The notes: generated by a model from the sequence alone, not told the origin. A stretch of DNA of 64,000 nucleotides from Methylophaga pinxianii (GCF_020447225.1 NZ_JAJAEO010000182.1:1-64000), one strand, 5' to 3'; counted from the stretch's first letter, positions 1 through 8,571 are shown. Translations and numbers: made by a program.

Positions 1-15
1 ATGGTGATTCATGTG

Positions 16-49
16 TTAGATCCCCATCTAAATTTAAATGGGGATCTAA
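16..49. repeat. 34-bp near-perfect palindrome
   Basis: Arms TTAGATCCCCAT (16-27) and ATGGGGATCTAA (38-49) flank the self-complementary centre TAAATTTA; only the pair 28/37 is mismatched. It lies about 30 bp past the stop of the leftward gene ending at 81. No T-run follows on either strand, so a factor-independent terminator is not clear; an operator or a recombination site is equally possible. Confidence 0.6.
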
Positions 50-80
50 ACAAGTGTCGTTCAATTCCGGTAGGGTGTGC

Positions 81-374
81 TCAGTGGACGCTTACAAATA
101 AGATACCGACTGCGATTCGGATTAAGTTATGAGGATCACTCGGTTCACCAATACATTGGTAACGTCTACCCGAATAAGTAATACCATGACCAAGTTGCTC
201 ATCGAATAACTTTATCGGGGTGCTCTGACGGAATGAGTAGTTAAGAAGAACCTCATTGGGTTCAGATACATCACGATCTAACCGATGACGAAGACCTACA
301 AAAATAGCCATATCATCTCTGATTTCTAAAATATTCCAGTGAAAAAGTATGATTTCATTATCCATGCCTATCAT
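81..374 (-). CDS. Hypothetical protein, paralogue of the next gene upstream
   Basis: This is a 97-residue protein with no family I recognise. The start at 374 has an AAGG ribosome site seven bases upstream. It shares spaced identities with the 114-residue product of 412-756: an NWN- or HWN-type start (WNI), then a TPI segment with a D-E pair, then G-T-x-SG-x-x-YQ and G-x-PS-x-P near the end. The two are therefore diverged tandem duplicates. It is the last visible gene of a leftward operon facing an XRE regulator. No signal peptide or membrane segment is seen. Function is unknown; the setting is a mobile-element cargo region. Confidence 0.6.
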   Translation of the reverse strand: MIGMDNEIILFHWNILEIRDDMAIFVGLRHRLDRDVSEPNEVLLNYSFRQSTPIKLFDEQLGHGITYSGRRYQCIGEPSDPHNLIRIAVGILFVSVH

Positions 375-411
375 TACTTAGCCTTTACGGACTTCATTTC
401 TATAAAAACTC

Positions 412-756
412 TCATGGCTTTTTATTTATAGGGTATTTAAAACTTAAAACACCACTTGCTTCTAATGAAAAAAGCTCTTTTTGTATATGCTCTTTACCAA
501 ACAGTTCATAAAGAACATGCATTCCATCTTTACATGGGTGACTTGGTTGGCCAAGCAATTGATATGTAGAACCAGACCTAGTTCTGCCTAATCTTTTAAT
601 CTCATCATATTCAACAATTGGTGTACTAAATCTGGCCAGAGAATCTTTCAAGCTATACCCAATAAAAAATTCTCCAGACTCTCCTGAAGGCAAAGAAAGT
701 TGAATAATATTCCAGTTAATCAGTTGGACCTCAGATTTGCTCAGACCTATTAACAT
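412..756 (-). CDS. Hypothetical protein, second member of the paralogous pair
   Basis: A 114-residue protein that I cannot assign to a family. It begins seven bases inside the 3' end of the 159-residue gene upstream (overlap 750-756) and has a GAGG-type ribosome site eight bases before its ATG, so it is probably translated in coupling. Motifs shared with the 97-residue neighbour are WNI near residue 15, FSTPI with a following DE pair, TRSGSTYQ and GQPSHP. It carries about 30 extra C-terminal residues that the neighbour lacks. It looks soluble. The pair may form a heteromer, but that is only a guess. Confidence 0.6.
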   Translation of the reverse strand: MLIGLSKSEVQLINWNIIQLSLPSGESGEFFIGYSLKDSLARFSTPIVEYDEIKRLGRTRSGSTYQLLGQPSHPCKDGMHVLYELFGKEHIQKELFSLEASGVLSFKYPINKKP

Positions 757-1229
757 CTTGCCAATCCTCTAATGGACCGATCAAGATTGGTCTCAACATA
801 CTGATATTCAGCAAGAACCTCATCGTGAATTTCGCCATCAAAACCATAGTGTTTTTGGTGTACTTGAAATATAAACTTTATCTCGGATTCATCTTTGGGG
901 AGACTTTCTGCCAAGTAAACTTTTGAAACATAATCATATTGCACGGCATTAGATCTGCTTGAAATTAAACTGACTTTAAATAGGTGAATTTTAGGCAAAT
1001 TCAAAGTTAATGCAGCCATGGCAAATTCAGTATCACTACATAAATATCGCTTATGGATACTTATAGAGTCAGTCATGGTGAAGTTGTAAATAATTGCGTA
1101 CACACATACCCCATAACGATCCATCTCTACCAGCCAATCGTAATCTCTTACCTCTTCATCCTTTAACTTTTGCAGTCCAATTTTTCTAGCCATCCAATCT
1201 ATTGGGTGTCTTATTTCATTTCTTTTCAT
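750..1229 (-). CDS. Hypothetical protein, first gene of the XRE-facing operon
   Basis: A 159-residue soluble protein, rich in charged residues, with no family recognised. It is the first gene of the leftward three-gene operon. Its ATG at 1229 is about 26 bases from the inverted-repeat operator at 1255-1285, which leaves room for one promoter. An AGG ribosome site sits about eight bases before the start. It overlaps the next gene by seven bases. Its position between a self-regulated XRE gene and a duplicated gene pair suggests the three work together, but nothing in the protein shows how. Confidence 0.6.
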   Translation of the reverse strand: MKRNEIRHPIDWMARKIGLQKLKDEEVRDYDWLVEMDRYGVCVYAIIYNFTMTDSISIHKRYLCSDTEFAMAALTLNLPKIHLFKVSLISSRSNAVQYDYVSKVYLAESLPKDESEIKFIFQVHQKHYGFDGEIHDEVLAEYQYVETNLDRSIRGLARC

Positions 1230-1254
1230 AAGAATACCTAATTACATAACAAAT

Positions 1255-1285
1255 GAACACTATAGATTGTACTCCTATAGTGTTC
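1255..1285. promoter_or_regulatory. Divergent operator/promoter with perfect 11-bp inverted repeat
   Basis: GAACACTATAG (1255-1265) and CTATAGTGTTC (1275-1285) are exact inverted copies around a nine-base spacer, with half-site centres 20 bp apart (about two helical turns). Each arm contains TATAGT pointing outward, a fair -10 hexamer for each divergent transcript: 1276-1281 for the XRE gene and 1264-1259 for the leftward operon. A regulator bound here could cover both promoters. The repeat is seen directly; its binding by the neighbouring XRE protein is inferred. Confidence 0.65.
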
Positions 1286-1318
1286 GTTGTGGCTAGATGA
1301 TGTCTTTTGGAGAATTAC

Positions 1319-1597
1319 ATGGACATCAACAAAGCATTTGGAAAAGCATTAAAAGCTTTTAGGCTTGCCAATGGGCTGACACAGGAAGATTTTGCCGAAG
1401 TATCAAGTCGTACTTATATAAGTTCTTTAGAGAGGGGGCTCAAAAGTCCGACTATAGAGAAAGTAAATGAGATAGCTGGAGACATGGGTATATGTCCTCT
1501 CTCATTAATGATATTAACTTATGCTTATTTTAATGAGGTGGATACGATGCATGTGATAAAAAAAGCCGAATCGCAGCTCAAAAATACTTATTATTAA
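1319..1597 (+). CDS. XRE-family helix-turn-helix regulator
   Basis: A 92-residue DNA-binding protein. The helix-turn-helix spans roughly residues 8-60, with the typical features LRxxxGLTQExFA, then SxxYISSLERG and SPTIEKVNEIA. Only a short C-terminal tail follows, so there is no sensor domain. I chose the ATG at 1319 because GGAG lies six bases upstream; a TTG at 1307 would overlap that ribosome site. Size and layout resemble the self-regulating controller proteins of restriction-modification systems and phage-type repressors. It probably binds the inverted repeat just upstream and controls itself and the divergent operon. Confidence 0.85.
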   Translation: MDINKAFGKALKAFRLANGLTQEDFAEVSSRTYISSLERGLKSPTIEKVNEIAGDMGICPLSLMILTYAYFNEVDTMHVIKKAESQLKNTYY

Positions 1598-1992
1598 ATA
1601 CCATGGTGATGAACGCTATGAGTTCATCGCCATATTCAATGTGGATTGTTCAGCTTCTCCAGCTTTCAATTTAGTTCTGCAGTAAATAAAAGCCTTAATT
1701 TAGCATCTCCTGGCTGGCCATCAACTCCTCAAAGAACTGAAAGTTTTGTCGAGGGGGCAGCACCTTGGGTTCTACCATTTTTATCTTCCAATATCGGAAA
1801 TAGTTTAGCCTTTACATAAGATGCAGTTTGGATAGCTTATTCGGATCTGCTAATTTAATGGTCGAACTACCAAAAAGTATGGCCCGAGACACACTACAGT
1901 CAAAAAGATGTTTAGACTGGTCTTTACAAGGCATTAAACTAATATAGTTGAAATGCCCGCTACTACTTTAGTTTGGTTGCCTCGGAATTTGT
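1598..1992. other. Gene-free stretch between XRE gene and thyA
   Basis: About 395 bases with no intact gene. The minus strand between about 1729 and 1885 retains protein-like segments in two frames (listed separately). The XRE gene and thyA converge on this stretch; I see no clear GC-rich hairpin with a T-run in it. Confidence 0.6.
1729..1885 (-). pseudogene. Possible decayed gene remnant
   Basis: On the minus strand one frame reads SSTIKLADPNKLS and a second frame, displaced by one base, continues with QTASYVKAKLFPILEDKN before a TGA at 1729-1731. Composition and lack of stops look protein-like, and the frame break would explain why no gene is called. I do not recognise the protein. It could equally be chance. 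Confidence 0.25.
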
Positions 1993-2844
1993 TTACTCCG
2001 AAAATGGATACTTGATTGGTGCGTGATGTTGATAGCCAATCACTTCAAAATCATCAACAGTCACCCAAGTTTCAATGTCTTCCAATGTCTTAATATCAGG
2101 ATTTATATGAAGTTGTGGCGAAGGATAAGGGTCCCGTTTAAGCTGAATGTCTCGAAGCATAGGTAACTGGTCCTCGTAAATATGACAATTGACTAGGCGA
2201 TGAAAAGCTGTTTTAGGGGTTTTTCCGGTAATCTGGGCGATCAACGCTAAAAGCGTAAAAACTTGAACTTGGTTGAAATTTAATCCTAATGGCACGTCGC
2301 AGCTACGTTGGTAGGAGGTTAGATACAAATCCTCATTTAATAATGAAAAAGTATGAGTGTGCATGCATGGGCGCAAACAACCGAGGTGAAACTCACCAGG
2401 ATTATAGAACGATAAGATTTCTCCACGATCATCAAGACCTTTAGATAGGTTATTTACCAATTTTTTTAGCTGGTCAATGGTGCCCCCATCGGGCTTTGCC
2501 CAACTGCGACCTTGCACACCATAAACTCGGCCCATGTCATCTTCGCCTTTTCTATTAGGGTTTTTAAGCCAGGCGGTTGTCTGGTTGGCATTAGCATTCC
2601 AAGTGTTACAACCAATAGCTCTGAATTGAGCGGCATTATCATAGCCTCGTAAATAACCAAGTAGTTCCGCTATCGCACTTTTATAAAAGCTCTTGCGAGT
2701 GGTAATCAAAGGGAATTTATTATTCTCAACATCATAATTAAGTGAAGCATCAATTACAGTTAGACACCGCTTACCCGTTCGCTCATTAGTTATCCATACT
2801 CCATCGTCCAAAATACGATGGCACAGTTCGAGATATTGCTTCAT
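1993..2844 (-). CDS. thyA: Thymidylate synthase (ThyA type) carried by the mobile element
   Basis: Converts dUMP and methylene-tetrahydrofolate to dTMP and dihydrofolate in the cytoplasm. The 283-residue length is near the family norm (E. coli 264). The catalytic cysteine lies in LRPC, about residue 160, and the dUMP-binding segment [13 protein letters not shown] follows at about 180. The C-terminus ends KYPFSE rather than the usual APVAI-like tail that closes over the substrate, an oddity. Its ATG overlaps the stop of the coiled-coil gene (TAATG), so it appears translationally coupled to the recombinase operon. It therefore looks like cargo and may duplicate a host thymidylate synthase elsewhere. 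Confidence 0.93.
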   Translation of the reverse strand: MKQYLELCHRILDDGVWITNERTGKRCLTVIDASLNYDVENNKFPLITTRKSFYKSAIAELLGYLRGYDNAAQFRAIGCNTWNANANQTTAWLKNPNRKGEDDMGRVYGVQGRSWAKPDGGTIDQLKKLVNNLSKGLDDRGEILSFYNPGEFHLGCLRPCMHTHTFSLLNEDLYLTSYQRSCDVPLGLNFNQVQVFTLLALIAQITGKTPKTAFHRLVNCHIYEDQLPMLRDIQLKRDPYPSPQLHINPDIKTLEDIETWVTVDDFEVIGYQHHAPIKYPFSE

Positions 2845-3278
2845 TATTTATCCTTACAGTTATCACTTTTAATTTTGAGCCGGTTTTCTAAGATTTGAAT
2901 TTCTCGCCCTCGTCGAGAAATAAGCTCTTCCATCCCAAGTATTTCTTCATATAAAACAGCATTCTCGGCTAGGAGCTGTCTCACACGATCTTTTAACAAT
3001 TGAACCTCTGTTTTTACTTTTACTATGGGTCCTGCAATACTTTTTCGGCCTTTAGCTCCTTGCTTGATAGATTTGAGTCGCAAGATCGCCCAGCCCCTTT
3101 TACGTATCGCTCCTTCCGATAAGTTACAGTAGCCTCTTAGGCTGGCTATGGTGGCTTTAGTTTTGCCAGCTAATACATCCGCCTGGAGCTTATCCAGGGC
3201 TTCTGCAAGAGCTTCGTCGTTATCATTGATGCGGGCCTTGATACTTTCTATGAGCTGTTGTGGTCGCCGGTCAGCCAT
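2844..3278 (-). CDS. Small coiled-coil protein of the recombinase operon (TnpC-like)
   Basis: About 144 residues from the ATG at 3278, which overlaps the stop of the 622-residue recombinase in ATGGCTGA; an in-frame ATG at 3296 has no ribosome site. The N-terminal third is basic and helical. The C-terminal half, from about residue 95, is a leucine-rich coiled coil (heptad-like L and I spacing through [14 protein letters not shown]). Tn554-type elements encode a protein of this size (TnpC) after their two recombinases, where it aids orientation and efficiency of transposition. Assignment here rests on position, size and coiled coil, not on sequence identity I can measure. Confidence 0.65.
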   Translation of the reverse strand: MADRRPQQLIESIKARINDNDEALAEALDKLQADVLAGKTKATIASLRGYCNLSEGAIRKRGWAILRLKSIKQGAKGRKSIAGPIVKVKTEVQLLKDRVRQLLAENAVLYEEILGMEELISRRGREIQILENRLKIKSDNCKDK

Positions 3279-5133
3279 CTTTAGGCGTCCATTCAAATTT
3301 TTTGACGTGTTTACTCAGTTGCTCAGCTAAGCCTAACCAAATCACTTCATTTTCTTTACTTTCTTTTGCTTTATTCTCCGCATGTAGTTGGCGATTTTTA
3401 AGGGCCATCGAGCATCCTTCGGAAATAACGTGATTAGGGCAGTCTGGGTCGCAGGAAAAATCACCATAACAGGGCGGTGGAATCTTTCCATCTTCCTGAT
3501 TGACGAAATTGTGTGTGCAAATACCGATGGATGTGGGCATTAATGAAATATTCGAGTTGGCTAATCTAGCAATGTATTTAGCTCTTTGCTCCCCGAACAG
3601 ACCGGCACCTTTAAACCAGGCGTCAATTCGATTTTTGTGAAGCTCTCCGCCACCACCGGCAAAGCTTTTATCCTCACCAAACATATCATTCAAAACCTCT
3701 TCACGTGCACTTGCCATTCGTGATTCGATGCTTAACAGCATACTCTTTCTATAATTTCCATAACCCACGGTAATTGCATTTGGCATGCGGTTAAAACGAC
3801 TATGGAAGTGTTTGAGTTGTTTCGATATGAAGGGTAAACCTACTTTATGTTTAGCAAGTTGATGCGCCAAGGTTTCTCGACATTGATGTACGGAAAAAGT
3901 GTAATCTTTGAACAGTTTATGCTGATCAATTTTTTGGAACCAGCGATTAAAGGTAAGATCAAGGACTGAATAACCTTGACCACCTTTGCGGATTACGGCT
4001 GTTGGAGAGGAAAAAAGGTATCTATTATTAGTTTTGTTACAAGCATAACTTAGAACATCATAGGCATCTTCAACTATTGGGGTAGCAATCCATCTGTCGG
4101 TCAGAGGGGAGCTTTCATGTCGCTTTTTAACAACTTTAGAAATTAAATACTTTATGCCATCAATAAATCTCAACGAATCATTTTGGACACGTTGAGCCTC
4201 AGATAGTCTCATACCCGTTAATAGTAAAATCGTAAGCATTGAGGCCTTATGGGCTTCTTTATAAAGGTGTCGCACTTCCGCCGGAGTGTAGCCGTATTGC
4301 TTTCGATATAGTCTCGGTTTACTTTTTGAGAGCTCCTGTGTCCCCCACAGATAGCTTTCAAGAGGCACGCGTATATCGGAAAACTTTTGGATAACTGTCG
4401 GTCGTGCACTATCACTAATAGTTCGATCATGAATATCAAACCCAATTGCTATTTTGAACTCAGCGATTGCTCTTTTGCAATAGTTCAAAAGGAAGAGAAA
4501 CTGAGGGTCGGAAAGTGTTTGGATACCTTTTACTTCAGTCTCTTCGCCCCAATTGATTGATTTTGAATCAATCTCCGAAGCACTTAATTGCAGCCTCTTA
4601 GGTAAGTTTCGTTGAATAACTTCTGATGTCAAGAGCCGCATGGCTCTCACTAGGTGACTAGGACGACCGCCTATAGATGCGGCATGGAATTTAATGCAAT
4701 TAAAAGTTATATCAGAAAATGAATTAATAACAAATCCATTTTTCGACTCTTCACGCATGAGATGAGAGCCTATTTTGGCCAACTCTAACACCCTTGCAGA
4801 AACTGTTTTACCATCTATCATCGTCTTCGAAGTTTTGGCCCCTTTGAGCAAGTTCGGGTACATCGCATAGATGAAAGCTGCGATCTTTATCTCCAAAACC
4901 ATCTGCTCGGAAAGGCAATAGCAGTATCTCTGCTTGTGATGCTCCGTCCTGTTCATATAGCGCCTCCAATCAATACATGAGGCTCTAGGTCCTTGATAAC
5001 CAATTTCATCTGAATTTTTGATAATCCATTGATCGTCACTAAATTTTGAGTGCCAAATTGGAGTTGAAGGATTAATACTTACACCTCCATTTTCTAACTC
5101 ATTTATCGATGGTATGAGTGCTGTAGCTTTCAT
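3271..5133 (-). CDS. Tyrosine recombinase 3 of 3, with C-terminal Cys cluster
   Basis: About 620 residues. It catalyses DNA strand exchange for the element. The catalytic domain lies roughly at residues 270-490, with Arg in LTGMRLSEA (about 311), HQCR (438-441), a His in LKHFH and a Tyr in VGYGNY, so the active site looks complete. After it comes a cysteine-rich segment (C-x-H near CTHNF, then CYGDFSCDPDCP and EGC) that may bind zinc. The N-terminal 250 residues are unassigned. The ATG at 5133 is preceded by AAGG and lies two bases past the stop of recombinase 2. Length and order match TnpB-type recombinases of Tn554-like elements. Confidence 0.85.
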   Translation of the reverse strand: MKATALIPSINELENGGVSINPSTPIWHSKFSDDQWIIKNSDEIGYQGPRASCIDWRRYMNRTEHHKQRYCYCLSEQMVLEIKIAAFIYAMYPNLLKGAKTSKTMIDGKTVSARVLELAKIGSHLMREESKNGFVINSFSDITFNCIKFHAASIGGRPSHLVRAMRLLTSEVIQRNLPKRLQLSASEIDSKSINWGEETEVKGIQTLSDPQFLFLLNYCKRAIAEFKIAIGFDIHDRTISDSARPTVIQKFSDIRVPLESYLWGTQELSKSKPRLYRKQYGYTPAEVRHLYKEAHKASMLTILLLTGMRLSEAQRVQNDSLRFIDGIKYLISKVVKKRHESSPLTDRWIATPIVEDAYDVLSYACNKTNNRYLFSSPTAVIRKGGQGYSVLDLTFNRWFQKIDQHKLFKDYTFSVHQCRETLAHQLAKHKVGLPFISKQLKHFHSRFNRMPNAITVGYGNYRKSMLLSIESRMASAREEVLNDMFGEDKSFAGGGGELHKNRIDAWFKGAGLFGEQRAKYIARLANSNISLMPTSIGICTHNFVNQEDGKIPPPCYGDFSCDPDCPNHVISEGCSMALKNRQLHAENKAKESKENEVIWLGLAEQLSKHVKKFEWTPKDG

Positions 5134-5135
5134 AA

Positions 5136-7235
5136 TCAAAAACCTTGATAAACCAGATGATCAAGAGCTTCATCATCTAGCTCTGACGCAAGGTATTCAG
5201 CTTGATTTATAATCTCTTCAGTATAGTGATGATTTGGAGTTAAGAGGTCCTCAATTACAGCCATTATTTCTCGATAAAGAGCTTTGCGGCCCTTCATATT
5301 CTCTTTGTCTCGAGACAATACTTCTTCAATTTTCCATTTGTATGCAATGATTTTTGGAAGACCATTTTCTGTTATTGAAGATTGTTCACATAGGAGACAC
5401 ATATTCCAAAATTTACAAGGTGAGCCTTCTGTGTGATTAGTTAGATCTTTGACTTTTTGACTTGGGTTGAAGGCATTCATACAACCGGTGCCACAAAGAG
5501 TCTCGGTATAGCCCGTGCTATAGCTTGGCGTTTGGAAACCATCTTCTTCATGGAATTTTTGTTGTGAAATTGATTCCAAAGCTGGCTGAACAATTTTTGT
5601 GAATTCAGGGTTTAATGCTCGCTCGTTTAGATAGGAAACTGTGGTACTTATGTCTTGATGACCTACGGCAGCTTGAATATCGAAAAGATCATAACCATTC
5701 TTGACCATATTATTAATCAAAGTTGACCTAAACCGACTAAAATTGAAGCGGAAGCCCTTACCTAAAAGGTCGTAAAGACCATTCTCGCTAGAAAAAGATA
5801 TTAACCATTTGTCAGCACATCTTACGGCAGGATTTGCTTGCCTGTCCTTTTTAGATGGATTCCCCCATACAATATGCGTCACACCATTTTTAACGCTATC
5901 TGGTGATTGATACCATTCGTCATGTTCGTAAATAAATAGTTTGTTAATTGTCTCACCAACTGCATCGTGTCTAATTTTTTGAGTAAGAGCAATTGTTAGC
6001 TCAATGAGCTCAGACACCTTTTGTTGGATCCCATCTTCAATAAAATATTCCGCATCCTCAAGTAAGGATAAGTGCAGTTCGCGATCATCAGATCGATCCA
6101 TTGAGCCTGAGCGGACTTTTGTATAGCGGATACATGGTTGCTGTGTAAGAGGATGTTTGGCTTGGTAACTATTCAATGTTAGGGATGCTACAGACTCAGC
6201 GTTCAAACCCGTCAAACGTGATAATTCCGCTGCAAGGGGCATAATAAGCCTCCAATCGGCCTTAAATGGCCAAACTCCAAGCTTTATGAAGAAGCTCATG
6301 AGAAACTTTACTGAATATTTCGCACTGTGAGACGCACGCAGCATTTTCAAAGGATCACATTCAAAACGCTCTTCAAAATCATAAAGCGCTGATTCAAAAC
6401 TACTTCGATTGCTATACATGGGCGCTAAACCTACCGCCTGTTCAGGTGTAGCTCCTGATGTGAGACGGTCTCTAATGGTCCCGGGATCAATTTGGTAATG
6501 ATTGGCCGCTTTATTGACTGAAAACCATTCGACTCCCTCGATCGTAATAGATTTAGCAGTAGAATTTTGAAGAGGGGGGGCATCGAAACCCACTGCTTGC
6601 CTGTCAGTCCAGCCATTCTTCTTTCTACGATATATGACGGAGGCTTTAAGTCCAAAAGCCTGTGAAGCCTCATCTTTTGTGTAGCTAAGGCCGTCTATAA
6701 TCACCGTAAATGCATTCATTGGCATACATGGAATGCCGGCGCCGGACTTTTTGTAAGGTTCCATAACGTTTCTAGCATGCTTAATCCAGCGTTGAAGGGC
6801 AACATTTATAACTTCTTGCTCTGAATCCGAGTATGGGGAGCGACTATCAGTTTCAGGTATCCCCTTAAACATGGGGGCGTGGTAAACAATGTGATTAGTA
6901 ATTCCCAATTCGTAAGCCCAATCCATTGCTGTACGAACGATTCTGTATATTGAATATCTTGTTTTACTTGTAAGCGCCTTATTTTGCTTACTAAGCCAAT
7001 TTGTAAAACGAATTAGGGCGTCAGCTTCCCAATATTTTGAAATGAAGAATCGAGGGTCCGACTTTAGCTCTTCATATCCAGCGTTGGTCTCTTGGATAAA
7101 CCTTAAATACCAGTTTCGGGCAGGCTGAATACTATTTAAAGGTCTTTCACGGAGGAGAATTGAAAAAATCCAGTCAATTTCCTTGGTTGGGTCGAAAGTC
7201 GTTGCTTTAGGAAATAACCTAATAACATTAGTCAT
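5136..7235 (-). CDS. Tyrosine recombinase 2 of 3, with paired HTH repeats and altered active site
   Basis: Translation from ATG 7235 gives 699 residues; GAGG eight bases upstream supports it over the more upstream ATG. The recombinase fold is seen late (about 310-550): Arg box I reads TGLNAES, with Asn for Arg, and the HxxR box reads SRFR, with Ser for His, while GHQD and the nucleophile region VSYLNE are kept. Between about 176 and 270 are two copies of an HTH-like repeat ending in RQAVGF and EQAVGL. A Cys cluster (CGTGC, CKFWNMCLLC) follows the catalytic domain. It overlaps recombinase 1 by eight bases. It may act with the other two or have a non-catalytic role. Confidence 0.82.
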   Translation of the reverse strand: MTNVIRLFPKATTFDPTKEIDWIFSILLRERPLNSIQPARNWYLRFIQETNAGYEELKSDPRFFISKYWEADALIRFTNWLSKQNKALTSKTRYSIYRIVRTAMDWAYELGITNHIVYHAPMFKGIPETDSRSPYSDSEQEVINVALQRWIKHARNVMEPYKKSGAGIPCMPMNAFTVIIDGLSYTKDEASQAFGLKASVIYRRKKNGWTDRQAVGFDAPPLQNSTAKSITIEGVEWFSVNKAANHYQIDPGTIRDRLTSGATPEQAVGLAPMYSNRSSFESALYDFEERFECDPLKMLRASHSAKYSVKFLMSFFIKLGVWPFKADWRLIMPLAAELSRLTGLNAESVASLTLNSYQAKHPLTQQPCIRYTKVRSGSMDRSDDRELHLSLLEDAEYFIEDGIQQKVSELIELTIALTQKIRHDAVGETINKLFIYEHDEWYQSPDSVKNGVTHIVWGNPSKKDRQANPAVRCADKWLISFSSENGLYDLLGKGFRFNFSRFRSTLINNMVKNGYDLFDIQAAVGHQDISTTVSYLNERALNPEFTKIVQPALESISQQKFHEEDGFQTPSYSTGYTETLCGTGCMNAFNPSQKVKDLTNHTEGSPCKFWNMCLLCEQSSITENGLPKIIAYKWKIEEVLSRDKENMKGRKALYREIMAVIEDLLTPNHHYTEEIINQAEYLASELDDEALDHLVYQGF

Positions 7236-8451
7236 ATTTATGCCCTCGTTTCTCGGCATGCTTTAGCGGAGGCAGGTAAGTTGATAATCTTATATCTTCT
7301 GCTTCATGGAGTCTGTTTTGCTTGTTTCCTTCTTTAGTGAGCTTAGAAAGGAGCGAGGGTGAAATCTGCGTGTATATTTCTGTAGTGCCAAGATGAGTGT
7401 GGCCCAACATCTGCTGGATGGTTAGCATTTTGTCTTCATAGTCTTTTCCCGTATCGGACATCAAAACTGAAAAAGCGGTCCCGTGACGCATCCAGTGTGT
7501 TGAAAATTCTTTACCAACTCCAGATCTCGTAACAGCAGACTTGAATTGTTTAGATGCATTACGACCAGACCAGCGGCGACCATTAGATGTTAAAAAAACT
7601 GGTTTATTTGGATCGTTTATCGCCCATGTTTCTGCAAGTTTGTATTCAGGGCTACTGTGATATTTTCTGATCCGATTTAGCACAGCACGGGAAATGATCG
7701 TTATTCGCTGCTTTACGCCTGCGCCTCTACCTTTAGAGCCCTGAATATAAAGAGGTATAAATTCAAAACTTTGGTCACTATAAATTGAATCAGGTGGTAG
7801 GTCAGATCGCTTCAAAGCGATGAGTTCCGATATTCTTAGTCCTGTGTCATATTGGGTATGAAACATGCACCTTTCACATTCGTTATACATTGAGGTTAAT
7901 AATTGAACGACATGCTCCGAAGTAATTATTTTGGGTGACTTCCTGTGCCCTTTCTTTACAACATAACCTAAATCATTGTTGCGCCCCCAAGGCGACTTTT
8001 CGACATTCCTCACTTTTCCGCCTTCAAAAGTAGTGAGCCAAGTGAGGAGTTCTTTTAATGCCGCCTCTCGGGAGTGAAGAGTACTTTTAGCACATGATTT
8101 ATTAGAACTTTGATATTCATGCCACATTAAAATATCTTCTCTTGTCACTATTTCTAGTGCTTCATTTATAGATAGACTGGGATAACGTCTTGAAAGCTCT
8201 AACCAGTCACAAAAATATTTAATAGAGCGACCATACTGTTCGACAGTATTAGCTGAGATTGATTTACCAATAGCATTTGATAGATAAGAGAGCCAACGGT
8301 TGGCGTGGCGAATAAGTTTCCCTTCCTTATCACTGAGGGATACTATTAGCCTTCTTTGACTGGCAAAAGATAGAGTGATATTTTCGCCGGATGATGAGAC
8401 AGTAAGTTCATCAGAGAGTTGAATTGGCTTAAGGCAAATTATTTCAACCAT
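7228..8451 (-). CDS. Tyrosine recombinase 1 of 3 (TnpA-like integrase)
   Basis: A 407-residue integrase and the first gene of the element's leftward operon. An N-terminal core-binding domain (about 45-150, SAM-like) precedes the catalytic domain. All catalytic positions are visible: Arg206 in DTGLRISEL, Lys240 in QGSKGR, His319 and Arg322 in THWMRHG, His351 in LGHTHLG and Tyr360 in TTEIYTQ. Recombinase 2 starts within its last codons. The first recombinase of such trios usually lies next to one end of the element, so the right end is probably in the 120 bases between 8451 and the next gene. No target duplication could be identified by eye. Confidence 0.9.
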   Translation of the reverse strand: MVEIICLKPIQLSDELTVSSSGENITLSFASQRRLIVSLSDKEGKLIRHANRWLSYLSNAIGKSISANTVEQYGRSIKYFCDWLELSRRYPSLSINEALEIVTREDILMWHEYQSSNKSCAKSTLHSREAALKELLTWLTTFEGGKVRNVEKSPWGRNNDLGYVVKKGHRKSPKIITSEHVVQLLTSMYNECERCMFHTQYDTGLRISELIALKRSDLPPDSIYSDQSFEFIPLYIQGSKGRGAGVKQRITIISRAVLNRIRKYHSSPEYKLAETWAINDPNKPVFLTSNGRRWSGRNASKQFKSAVTRSGVGKEFSTHWMRHGTAFSVLMSDTGKDYEDKMLTIQQMLGHTHLGTTEIYTQISPSLLSKLTKEGNKQNRLHEAEDIRLSTYLPPLKHAEKRGHKYD

Positions 8452-8571
8452 AACATGTTCAGCCTTCTACAGTTCGGTGTATTGATGGTTTAATTTTAGT
8501 ACTATTTAAAGATCTCAGATGAAAAAAATGAAATTGAGTAAAACTAGGGATTTTAATGGAGTGATGGATTC

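Noticed and set aside
1-132. Open plus-strand frame of 43 codons from the first base
   Set aside because: It runs through the palindrome and overlaps the better supported leftward gene; no ribosome site can be seen because the window starts there.
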